Assembly: GCF_014636865.1 (NCBI RefSeq)
Contig: NZ_BMER01000001.1
Location: 484,718-548,717 of the forward strand
Origin: Parapedobacter pyrenivorans
GTDB taxonomy: Bacteria > Bacteroidota > Bacteroidia > Sphingobacteriales > Sphingobacteriaceae
Reading direction: 5' to 3'
DNA length: 64,000 bases
Shown: positions 54,196 through 64,000 of the stretch, one piece after another
Position numbering within the stretch: the first letter of the stretch is position 1
Layout: each line of letters begins with the position of its first letter
Notes under the pieces: generated by a model
Told to the model about the DNA's origin: nothing
The model's input: the letters and a program-made list of their open reading frames with translations, nothing else
The model's database searches: none
Made by a program: the position numbers and the translations under genes

Positions 54196-56322
54196 TTAAC
54201 GTACAAATGCCATGGCTACTCCCCCATCTACATTCAGCACGTTGCCTGTGGATTTGTTCATCAGGCCACCGACCAATACCAAGCATGCATTTGCAATGTC
54301 GTCGGGCAGAATGACCTCGTTAAGCAGCGTGCGCTTAGCGTAATAAGCTGGCAATTCCTCCACAGTGATACCATACGCTTTGGCCCGCCCTTCAGCCCAG
54401 CCACCGGCCCATATGTTACTGTCGCTGATTACCGCGTCGGGATTAACAACATTTACACGGATTTTGTGCGCCCCAAGCTCGGCCGCATTCAGTCTACTCA
54501 GGTGCAGCTGTGCAGCTTTAGCTGAGCCGTATCCGGCGTTGTTTGGCCCACTGACCAACGCATTCTTGCTTACAATGTTTACGATGTCTCCGCCAATGGA
54601 TTGCTTCTTCAACACCGACACGGCAGATTGGGTGACCAGAAATTGACCCTTTACCAATACATTATAAAGTAGATCCCAATCCTTTTGCGTATGGTCTTCG
54701 ATCGACTTGGATATCGAAAGACCCGCATTGTTTATGACGATATCGACACCACCAAAAGCTAATGCGGCAGCGTCAAAAGCCTGCTGGATCTGGTCAGCAT
54801 CGGTAACATCAAGAAGTGCCGTGGCATAGGCATCTTTCCCAAACATAGCCTGAAACTCCTTGCCGGCCTCTTCCAGCCGTTCCGCATTGAGGTCATTCAA
54901 GACAACAACTGCTCCGTCCTGCACGAATTTCTTGGCAATCGCTTTCCCAATACCACCTGCACTGCCGGTAATCAAGGCAATTTTGCCCGATAGGGGTTTG
55001 GGCTTGGGCATACGTTGTAACTTGGCTTCTTCCAACAGCCAATACTCGATATTAAACGCCTCCTGTCTGGGCAGCGACGTATATTCAGAGATGGCCTCAG
55101 CCCCTTTCATCACGTTGATGGCATTGATGTAAAATTCCGATGCAACACGGGTGGTTTGCTTGTCTTTTGAAAAGGAAAACATACCGATGCCCGGATAAAG
55201 AATGATCACCGGATTCGGATCGCGCATAGCCGGGCTATTGGGGTGCTTGCATGTTTCATAATAATCTTTATACATTGCCCGGTACGCTTCAAAAGCCGGC
55301 GCCAATGAGGCTTTCAACGCCTCCATATCAGACAGGTCGGCATCCGGTGCAAGGTCTAGTACCAACGGACTGATTTTAGTGCGCAGAAAATGATCAGGAC
55401 AACTGGTGCCCAAAGGCGCTAAGCGATCGAGGTCGTTGGAGTTGATAAACTCAAGTACACGGGCGTCATCCGTGAAATGCCCGACCATATGGCGTTCGGA
55501 AGAACAGAATCCGCGGAGCACCGGAGCCAATGCCGCGGCTTGCTTTTTACGTAATTCGGCAGGCACCTCTGCCAGTTTAGTCCCTCCGAATACGGGTCGC
55601 TTCTTACCGTAATTAGCTTCCAGGTATTCAGCGCAGTGCTCAATGACGGTCAGCGTGTTTACATAGCTTTCATAGGCGGTGTCTCCCCAGGTAAAAAGCC
55701 CGTGTGAACCCAGCATAATACCTTTTATTCCGGGGTTCTCATTGAGGCATTCCCGTAACTTCAGTCCCAGGTCAAACCCGGGCCGTTGCCATTCCACCCA
55801 ACCGATCTCCCCATTGAACAACTCCTTTGTGATCTGCTTTCCATCCTTTGCCGCCGCAATGGCGATCGCAGCGTCGGGGTGTAAATGATCAATGTGCTTG
55901 AAGGGAAGGAACCCATGCAAGGGGGTATCAATAGATGGAGCCTTTGATGCTAAGTCGTAAATGCAATGGTTAAATAACTCAACCATTTCGTCCTCATGCT
56001 CAATACCACGATACACGTGCTCCAAACTGCGCAACCGGTCGATATACAGTGCTGCAAGTCCGCTTCGCGTGAGGGTACCGATATCACCACCCGAACCTTT
56101 GATCCACATCACCTCGGTATCAAGCCCCGTTAGCGGATCCTTGGCAATGGCTTTGCATGAGGTATTGCCCCCACCGTAATTCGTGAGCCGCAAATCGGCT
56201 CCCAACAGGTTGGAACGATAGAGCAACAACGCTACCTCATCGCCCTCCAACGCTGCAGCTTTCGCTTCATCCCACAAATAACTCACATGCTTGAATGATT
56301 CTTTTCCAATAATTTTTGACAT
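54196..56322 (-). CDS. rhaEW: Bifunctional rhamnulose-1-phosphate aldolase / short-chain dehydrogenase (RhaEW type)
   Basis: 708 residues in two fused domains. Residues about 15-400 are a class II aldolase (GNTSCKAIAKDPLTG, then DTPLHGFLPFKHIDHLHPDA with the zinc-binding His residues, then GIMLGSHGLFTWG). Residues about 435-705 are a short-chain dehydrogenase: ALITGSAGGIGKAIA for NAD binding, NNAGLSIS, and YGSAK (YxxxK). The aldolase splits L-rhamnulose-1-phosphate into dihydroxyacetone phosphate and L-lactaldehyde, and the second domain oxidises L-lactaldehyde to L-lactate, as established for RhaEW proteins. Lies 41 bases after rhaT. Confidence 0.93.
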   Translation of the reverse strand: MSKIIGKESFKHVSYLWDEAKAAALEGDEVALLLYRSNLLGADLRLTNYGGGNTSCKAIAKDPLTGLDTEVMWIKGSGGDIGTLTRSGLAALYIDRLRSLEHVYRGIEHEDEMVELFNHCIYDLASKAPSIDTPLHGFLPFKHIDHLHPDAAIAIAAAKDGKQITKELFNGEIGWVEWQRPGFDLGLKLRECLNENPGIKGIMLGSHGLFTWGDTAYESYVNTLTVIEHCAEYLEANYGKKRPVFGGTKLAEVPAELRKKQAAALAPVLRGFCSSERHMVGHFTDDARVLEFINSNDLDRLAPLGTSCPDHFLRTKISPLVLDLAPDADLSDMEALKASLAPAFEAYRAMYKDYYETCKHPNSPAMRDPNPVIILYPGIGMFSFSKDKQTTRVASEFYINAINVMKGAEAISEYTSLPRQEAFNIEYWLLEEAKLQRMPKPKPLSGKIALITGSAGGIGKAIAKKFVQDGAVVVLNDLNAERLEEAGKEFQAMFGKDAYATALLDVTDADQIQQAFDAAALAFGGVDIVINNAGLSISKSIEDHTQKDWDLLYNVLVKGQFLVTQSAVSVLKKQSIGGDIVNIVSKNALVSGPNNAGYGSAKAAQLHLSRLNAAELGAHKIRVNVVNPDAVISDSNIWAGGWAEGRAKAYGITVEELPAYYAKRTLLNEVILPDDIANACLVLVGGLMNKSTGNVLNVDGGVAMAFVR

Positions 56323-56363
56323 TTTGTTTTTGTTTTATGCGTTATGTAATTGCCTGCCGCTGT

Positions 56364-57440
56364 TTATAGTGTCCGCGCAAATCCCACCAGTAAAATAGAA
56401 AGGATCATCGTTGCTATGCCGCCGAGGATCGTTGCATACGTTTTCCTACTTACCCCTTTCCATTCCTTCAAGATGATGCCCCAGCCGTTGGCAATGAGGA
56501 TGATAAATGCCATGTGCAGTATCCAGGAGCTCGCCCCATTACCCAGCCGGCTCTCTCCCATACCGTAAAAGAAAAATTGAAGATACCAGGTGGTTCCCGC
56601 CAAAGCACAGAAGAAAATATTACGTGCGATTGGCGTCTTCGTATTTACATAGTCACCAAATGTCTTATTACGGGCATTCAGAAACATACACCACAGGAAA
56701 TTGGTAGTCAGGCCACCCCAAAGGACAACCACATAAGTGACGTTGTTTTGAAACAAGAATTCACCTTGCCCGGGATTAGCGGCCTTCCAGATGTCATTGG
56801 CCACGTGAGCCATGGGCTTCCCGGCCTCCAGTCCAAAATTGAAGCAGGCACTCAGGATACCGGAAACGATACCCACCACCAGCCCTAAGCCAAACTTGTA
56901 GTCTTTATTCCCACTTGCATCGGTCGTTGACCCGGCTAATTCCCGCTCCTTCAATACGCCCGCCCTACCACACAAGTAGATCCCGAACACACAAATTGCC
57001 AAACCGATTAAAATCGTCCGACCAGACGTTGTTGTAAAAAACAAATCGATAGTTTCTTTACCTTCACTGCCGTTGAAATAAAAGAAGATGGAGGGAACCA
57101 GCGAGCCGAACACCATAGTCAATCCGAGAATAATACTGCTTCCCAACGACACGCCGAGGTATCTTACGCCCAAACCATAGGTAAGTCCGCCGACACCCCA
57201 AAGCAGCCCGAAAAGATAAGCATAACCGAGTGTGCCGCCATCCGCCTGCCGAATGATTTCTGCAAAACCAGGAATGGTCAAGTAAGCGGCTAAGGGCGGC
57301 ACGATGAGCCACGAAAAAAGCCCCCCTACAATCCAAAAACTCTCCCATGCCCAACCCTTTACCCTCTTATAGGGCACATAAAAGCTTCCCGATGCGAATC
57401 CACCAATGAAATGAAAAAATACTCCTGCTAATGCTTGCAT
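56364..57440 (-). CDS. rhaT: L-rhamnose/proton symporter
   Basis: 358 residues, about ten membrane helices. ALAGVFFHFIGGFASGSFYVPYKRVKGWAWESFWIVGGLFSW is the RhaT opening, and LGVRYLGVSLGSSIILGL and the C-terminal FYGMGESRLGNGASSWILHMAFIILIANGWG are also family-typical. It brings L-rhamnose into the cytosol with protons. First gene of the minus-strand rhamnose operon; 265 bases separate it from the divergent coiled-coil gene, and the rhamnose promoter and any operator must lie there. Confidence 0.94.
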   Translation of the reverse strand: MQALAGVFFHFIGGFASGSFYVPYKRVKGWAWESFWIVGGLFSWLIVPPLAAYLTIPGFAEIIRQADGGTLGYAYLFGLLWGVGGLTYGLGVRYLGVSLGSSIILGLTMVFGSLVPSIFFYFNGSEGKETIDLFFTTTSGRTILIGLAICVFGIYLCGRAGVLKERELAGSTTDASGNKDYKFGLGLVVGIVSGILSACFNFGLEAGKPMAHVANDIWKAANPGQGEFLFQNNVTYVVVLWGGLTTNFLWCMFLNARNKTFGDYVNTKTPIARNIFFCALAGTTWYLQFFFYGMGESRLGNGASSWILHMAFIILIANGWGIILKEWKGVSRKTYATILGGIATMILSILLVGFARTL

Positions 57441-57705
57441 ATCGATACGGTTAAACTGGCAATTAAAAACGGTGCAAGATAGAAAAGATGGAAAAGCGAA
57501 CTGTTATGAGCTGTCATGTTTACGGCTGTCTGTTTAATTTTCTGTTGTTTGATTTTCATTTTAACAATAAAACCCGTAATATCGTGTTCTTATAGTTAAA
57601 ACTTGCATGGATTGCACACATAAAGTGACGCGACGACGCAGGCAAGCTCATTACCGAAGAAAACAATTTATTTGAACGAAAACTTAATTAGAAACAGCTG
57701 AAGAC

Positions 57706-58314
57706 ATGAGAAACTTTACATTCCTTACCATGCTGATTGCATTGACTTCAATAGGAACCGCTTTTGGCCAAGATGCGCCCCGGAGGGAGCCCCCCAAAGG
57801 GTCACTCACCAGTGGAACCATCGATAGCCAATTTGTTTACCTCTATGCAATTTCGAGATCACAAAATGGTATTGAACATGTCCGCCAAGCTAATCTGGAG
57901 CGAATCCGGAAAAATATCGCCGATACCATCCAAGCATTTACCAAGGAAATTGCCGATTTGAAAGCCAAAGACGGCAGCCACCGGGCGACGGTAGAAGCCG
58001 TTACGGATTCACTAGCGCAGGTCCGAAACGATCTCCAAGCAGCCCGGCAAGAAAAAGACAGCTTTTCGTTCATTGGTATTTCCCTGCAAAAAGCGACATA
58101 TAGTTTAATGATGTGGGGCATTGTTTTGCTATTGGCGGCGGCGCTGGCCTTCTACGTTTACCGATTCAACCAAAGTCACGTGGTGACCAAGGATACCAAA
58201 AAAGCGATCGAAGACCTTCAGGGTGAATTTGAGCAGCACCGTAAAAAGGCTATGGAAAAAGAACAGAAGCTCAAACGCCAACTGCAGGACGAGATCAATA
58301 AACGACTGGGGTAG
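57706..58314 (+). CDS. Exported membrane protein with two coiled-coil segments, unknown function
   Basis: 202 residues. Signal peptide about 1-21 (ending AFGQD). A periplasmic coiled-coil-like stretch at about 60-120 (NLERIRKNIADTIQAFTKEIADLKAKD), one membrane helix at about 134-154 (YSLMMWGIVLLLAAALAFYVY), then a highly charged cytoplasmic coiled coil to the end (IEDLQGEFEQHRKKAMEKEQK). Related Bacteroidota proteins are, as I recall, sometimes mislabelled as a tRNA methyltransferase; nothing of that is visible here. The redoxin gene starts one base after its stop, so they form an operon. Confidence 0.8.
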   Translation: MRNFTFLTMLIALTSIGTAFGQDAPRREPPKGSLTSGTIDSQFVYLYAISRSQNGIEHVRQANLERIRKNIADTIQAFTKEIADLKAKDGSHRATVEAVTDSLAQVRNDLQAARQEKDSFSFIGISLQKATYSLMMWGIVLLLAAALAFYVYRFNQSHVVTKDTKKAIEDLQGEFEQHRKKAMEKEQKLKRQLQDEINKRLG

Positions 58315-58315
58315 C

Positions 58316-59440
58316 ATGATGAAACCATTCAACAAGATGCTGTTGCTACTGGCCTTATTGGTCCTCATCGTCCCCGCTACCGCCCACGCGGATGATCCCA
58401 AAACGCTATCCATCGGTTCAAAGGCCCCCGATTTCAATCTCCAAGGCGTGGATGATAAGCGCTATACATTGGACAGTTTCAAGGATGCCAAACTGCTCGT
58501 CATCGTCTTTACATGCAACCATTGCCCCACGGCGCAGGCATACGAGAACCGCATCATTGCGTTTACCTCGGCTTATGCCTCAAAAGGCGTACAGGTGGTG
58601 GCGATCAGTCCGAATGCAGATGCAGCAGTTAGATTCGATGAGCTGGGTTATACCGACCTGAATGACAGCTTCGAAGAGATGAAGATACGGTATAAAGATA
58701 AGGGCTATAACTTCCCTTATCTGTATGACGGCGAAACACAGGAAGTGGCCGAACAATATGGACCGGTTGTTACGCCGCATGCCTTTGTATTTGATGAGCG
58801 CCGTATACTACGCTATGTTGGCCGTATCGATGATGACGAACACATTGGCCGGGCTAAAACGTTCGATTTAACGAATGCGGTGGACGAGTTGCTTGCCGGG
58901 CAACCCGTTACGACAGCCACCACAAGAACATTCGGGTGCTCGGTAAAATGGAAATCAAAGACCGACTGGAAAATCCAGGAAGCCGAAGATTGGAAAAAGG
59001 AGCCAGTGGTTCTTGATACGGTTGAGATAGAAGAGCTGAAAACGATACTCAAAAACGGTTCGGGGAAATATCGCTTGATCAATTTCTGGGCAACGTGGTG
59101 CGGACCATGCGTGGCTGAGTTTTCAGCGCTTGTGGAAACCGACAAAATGTATCGGAACCGAGACTTCGATTTCATTACCGTATCGTTGGATTCACGTAAA
59201 TCGGAAGATAAGGTACTATCCTTTCTCCAGCAGAAATATGCAAGCAACAAAAATTACATATTCGGCGACGAAAATAAATATGACCTCATTGAAGCGGTGG
59301 ACGAAGCGTGGCAAGGCGCCTTGCCTTATACCATACTCGTCGCTCCGGAGGGTGAAATTGTTTACCGTCAAATGGGCATAATCGATCCCTTGGCACTCCG
59401 GAAGGAAATCGTGGAACGGATTGGCCGGTATTATCCCTGA
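58316..59440 (+). CDS. Exported double-thioredoxin-fold protein (peroxiredoxin-like plus TlpA-like)
   Basis: 374 residues from the ATG at 58316, or the adjacent ATG at 58319; the frame opens at 58223, but that part overlaps the previous gene. Signal peptide about 1-24. First domain (about 30-190) is an AhpC/TSA-like redoxin, LSIGSKAPDFNLQG, with CNHCPTAQAYENR carrying a CxxC-type pair. Second domain (about 230-370) is TlpA/ResA-like with the redox motif FWATWCGPCVAEF. Two redox-active thioredoxin folds in one periplasmic protein suggest internal electron relay. Substrates are unknown. Confidence 0.9.
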   Translation: MMKPFNKMLLLLALLVLIVPATAHADDPKTLSIGSKAPDFNLQGVDDKRYTLDSFKDAKLLVIVFTCNHCPTAQAYENRIIAFTSAYASKGVQVVAISPNADAAVRFDELGYTDLNDSFEEMKIRYKDKGYNFPYLYDGETQEVAEQYGPVVTPHAFVFDERRILRYVGRIDDDEHIGRAKTFDLTNAVDELLAGQPVTTATTRTFGCSVKWKSKTDWKIQEAEDWKKEPVVLDTVEIEELKTILKNGSGKYRLINFWATWCGPCVAEFSALVETDKMYRNRDFDFITVSLDSRKSEDKVLSFLQQKYASNKNYIFGDENKYDLIEAVDEAWQGALPYTILVAPEGEIVYRQMGIIDPLALRKEIVERIGRYYP

Positions 59441-59514
59441 TTCCGCAATTCGCCACCGCCATTTATCATGCCGTGGTCTTTGAGTAATCGGCAAATAATT
59501 CTTTACATTTAAAT

Positions 59515-59544
59515 TTGCTTTTAATTCTTTAAAACGTATTTTTG
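59515..59544 (+). promoter_or_regulatory. Bacteroidota housekeeping promoter of atpDC
   Basis: TTG at 59515-59517, 19 bases, TATTTTTG at 59537-59544, ending 68 bases before the atpD ATG. Ideal -33/-7 pattern. Confidence 0.75.
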
Positions 59545-59558
59545 CAGACCAAAATTGA

Positions 59559-61115
<1,557 letters not shown>

Positions 61116-61166
61116 TAACAATACGGAATTACAAAGTACGAGATCCGAAGTTTTTAGCAGCACGAG

Positions 61167-61415
61167 ATGAGACTCACTATTATTACGCCAGATAAACCCG
61201 TTTTCGACGGTGATGCCACATCGGTCACTGTGCCCGGTTCCGGTGGCGCCTTTGAGGTACTGGAAAACCATGCGCCGATTGTTTCCACCCTGGAGGATGG
61301 AAAAATCATCATCCGGACCGGCAAAAGCGAAGAGATTATCAACATTATTGGTGGTGTTGTGGAAGTCATCCACAACAAAATTACCGTGCTTGCCGAAGGG
61401 ATCAAGGAAAAATAA
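61167..61415 (+). CDS. atpC: F-type ATP synthase subunit epsilon (short form)
   Basis: 82 residues. MRLTIITPDKPVFDGDATSVTVPGSGGAFEVLENHAPIVSTLEDG and GGVVEVIHNKITVLAEG form the N-terminal beta-sandwich that sits on the central stalk. The usual length is about 130-140; the C-terminal helical hairpin that inhibits ATP hydrolysis in other bacteria is absent, not truncated by a frameshift, since a terminator follows 21 bases after the stop. Short epsilon subunits are known in Bacteroidota. Confidence 0.94.
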   Translation: MRLTIITPDKPVFDGDATSVTVPGSGGAFEVLENHAPIVSTLEDGKIIIRTGKSEEIINIIGGVVEVIHNKITVLAEGIKEK

Positions 61416-61436
61416 AAACCGTAAAAATAAAAGACA

Positions 61437-61477
61437 AAAGCCCTCCGGTAATCAACGTCCGGAGGGCTTTCTTTTTT
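61437..61477 (+). terminator. Intrinsic terminator of atpDC
   Basis: AAAGCCCTCCGG (61437-61448) and CCGGAGGGCTTT (61459-61470) form a perfect 12 bp stem with a 10 base loop, followed by a run of T residues. Confidence 0.92.
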
Positions 61478-61808
61478 ACCAGTTTTTTGATCCTAATCCG
61501 ATTTTTACGCAGAATTTGAAGTCAAAATAGCTTACACCAAAAAAATGAACCGAATACCAAAGTTGGTTTTGGTATACATGCATCAGATATTTATAATGTA
61601 AAAATAAAATATATCAGAATATTAATTCGCTAAAATCAAAATAATAAAATTATGTTCTGATTTGATAATTTATCATTTTACTATTGCCGATAATGAATAA
61701 AGGTCATACCTTGATGAAGTGGAAAAACAGTAGTTGCCTGCTGCGAATTTAACGGAGGAATCCGGGCATTTAATGGGGTGCGGATTGGCAAATTTCAGGT
61801 AAAGAAAA
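61478..61808 (+). other. AT-rich leader region of ilvED with a 19-codon ORF
   Basis: 331 bases without a standard gene; 61540-61690 is visibly AT-rich. A short ORF at 61693-61752 (19 codons, ending CLLRI) has three branched-chain residues next to its stop. Further on, AATCCG and CGGATT (around 61760-61788) can pair over a 16 base loop before the ilvE start. This could be a leader-peptide type control region, but no T-run terminator is seen. No clear TTG/TAnnTTTG promoter was found. Confidence 0.3.
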
Positions 61809-62699
61809 ATGAAGTACTTCGGTAAAAACACATGGGTCTACTTAGACGGCGAGTTTGTTAAGGCAGACAGCACGGTGATTGATCTCTTCGGCCAATCACT
61901 GCACTATGGTTATTCAGCCATAGAAGGCATCCGCGCATATAACACGCACAATGGTACGCGCCTGTTCCGGGCCGAACAGCATTACGACCGGCTTCGGCAT
62001 TCCTGTAAGCAGACGGGCATTGCCTTCCCATGGGAAACCGACCTTTTGGTAGACAAAACTTACCAGCTTCTCGAGAAAAATAACCTACGGAGTGCTTATG
62101 TCAGACCATTGGTTACTACCGGCCACAACATGTACCTGACGCCCGCCAGCGATTCCAGCATTGTCATCACGGCATGGGAATGGGGACCCTTCCTTGGAAC
62201 GGACCTCATCCGTACGACACTATCGCCTTTCGAACGGCCGAACCCAAAATCTGTGCCCGTCGATGCCAAGATCTCCGGCCACTATGTCGCTTCGATCATG
62301 GCCACGACCGAAGCAACGAAGCGTGGATTTGACGAAGCTATTCTGCTGGATAGTAATGGTTATGTGGCCCAAGCTTCCAGCAACAACCTATTCATCGAAA
62401 AGGACACCGTCCTATATACGCCATCCCTCGGCCATATTTTCCCGGGGATCACACGGCAAACCGTGCTTGAAATTGCTAAGATATTCAACATCGAAGTAAT
62501 GGAGAAGCAGATTTCGACGGAAGAATTGAAGGCTGCAGACAGCGCGTTCCTGACCGGCACTGCAACCGGTATCGTAGGCATAGCCGGAGTAGATGATACA
62601 ACCTTCCCCGAAGAGTGGGGCGACACACTCGGGGCCACCATGCAGCGTGCCTACAAAAACTTAACGTTGGAAAAAGAGAATTACGAAGTGATCATATAA
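61809..62699 (+). CDS. ilvE: Branched-chain amino acid aminotransferase
   Basis: 296 residues, fold type IV PLP enzyme. [33 protein letters not shown] is the N-terminal signature, the PLP lysine is in [14 protein letters not shown] (about 157), and the family pattern [24 protein letters not shown] with [11 protein letters not shown] follows. Transfers the amino group between glutamate and leucine, isoleucine or valine in the cytosol. ilvD starts just after its stop, so the two form an operon. Confidence 0.96.
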   Translation: MKYFGKNTWVYLDGEFVKADSTVIDLFGQSLHYGYSAIEGIRAYNTHNGTRLFRAEQHYDRLRHSCKQTGIAFPWETDLLVDKTYQLLEKNNLRSAYVRPLVTTGHNMYLTPASDSSIVITAWEWGPFLGTDLIRTTLSPFERPNPKSVPVDAKISGHYVASIMATTEATKRGFDEAILLDSNGYVAQASSNNLFIEKDTVLYTPSLGHIFPGITRQTVLEIAKIFNIEVMEKQISTEELKAADSAFLTGTATGIVGIAGVDDTTFPEEWGDTLGATMQRAYKNLTLEKENYEVII

Positions 62700-62716
62700 T
62701 TATGCTAACTAACCAA

Positions 62717-64000
<1,284 letters not shown>

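Overview
The window looks like a chromosomal segment of a Bacteroidota member, most likely family Sphingobacteriaceae (Pedobacter/Parapedobacter/Sphingobacterium type). The evidence is two SusC/SusD pairs, a FecR/ECF sigma pair, Bacteroidota-style promoters (TTG, 19 bases, TAnnTTTG) in front of at least four genes, no clear Shine-Dalgarno sites, and the local gene content. The genus is an inference. I saw no insertion sequence, prophage, CRISPR array or rRNA.

Region 1 (1-10.2 kb, minus strand) is a polysaccharide-utilisation-type locus. In transcription order it holds an ECF sigma factor, a FecR anti-sigma factor, a SusC with an N-terminal STN signalling domain, a SusD lipoprotein, an exported ADP-ribosylglycohydrolase-fold protein, and an Ig-like/beta-helix lipoprotein that runs off the left edge. 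Region 2 (10.4-12.6 kb) holds a DUF937 protein, a GroES-like protein and a flavin monooxygenase. Region 3 (12.6-28.2 kb) is a second SusCD locus aimed at rhamnosides. It has a Fe(II)/2-oxoglutarate dioxygenase, a TIM-barrel sugar isomerase/epimerase, an unclassified six-hairpin glycosidase, a GH78 rhamnosidase, SusC, SusD and a GH106 rhamnosidase, with a divergent AraC regulator.

Region 4 (28.2-48.3 kb) is mostly housekeeping: tail-specific protease, TPR proteins, rarA, gluQRS, alanine dehydrogenase, a membrane nucleotide-sugar epimerase/dehydratase, ribH, a tiny lipoprotein, hslR, dapD, tsaC, folP, metG, DoxX, a methyltransferase, tRNA-Glu and a cation exchanger. Region 5 (48.5-50.3 kb) is a four-gene nitrosative/oxidative stress operon: a Cys-containing Rrf2 regulator, a truncated haemoglobin, DUF488 and a hemerythrin. 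It carries two copies of one palindrome.

Region 6 (50.3-57.4 kb, minus strand) is a complete L-rhamnose operon: rhaT symporter, RhaEW-type aldolase/dehydrogenase, rhaI, rhaB and a lactate-oxidising flavoenzyme. With the two rhamnosidases of region 3 this gives a route from rhamnoside to pyruvate and dihydroxyacetone phosphate. Region 7 (57.7-64 kb) holds a coiled-coil membrane protein with a double-thioredoxin protein, atpD-atpC with a strong terminator, and ilvE-ilvD, the latter cut by the right edge.
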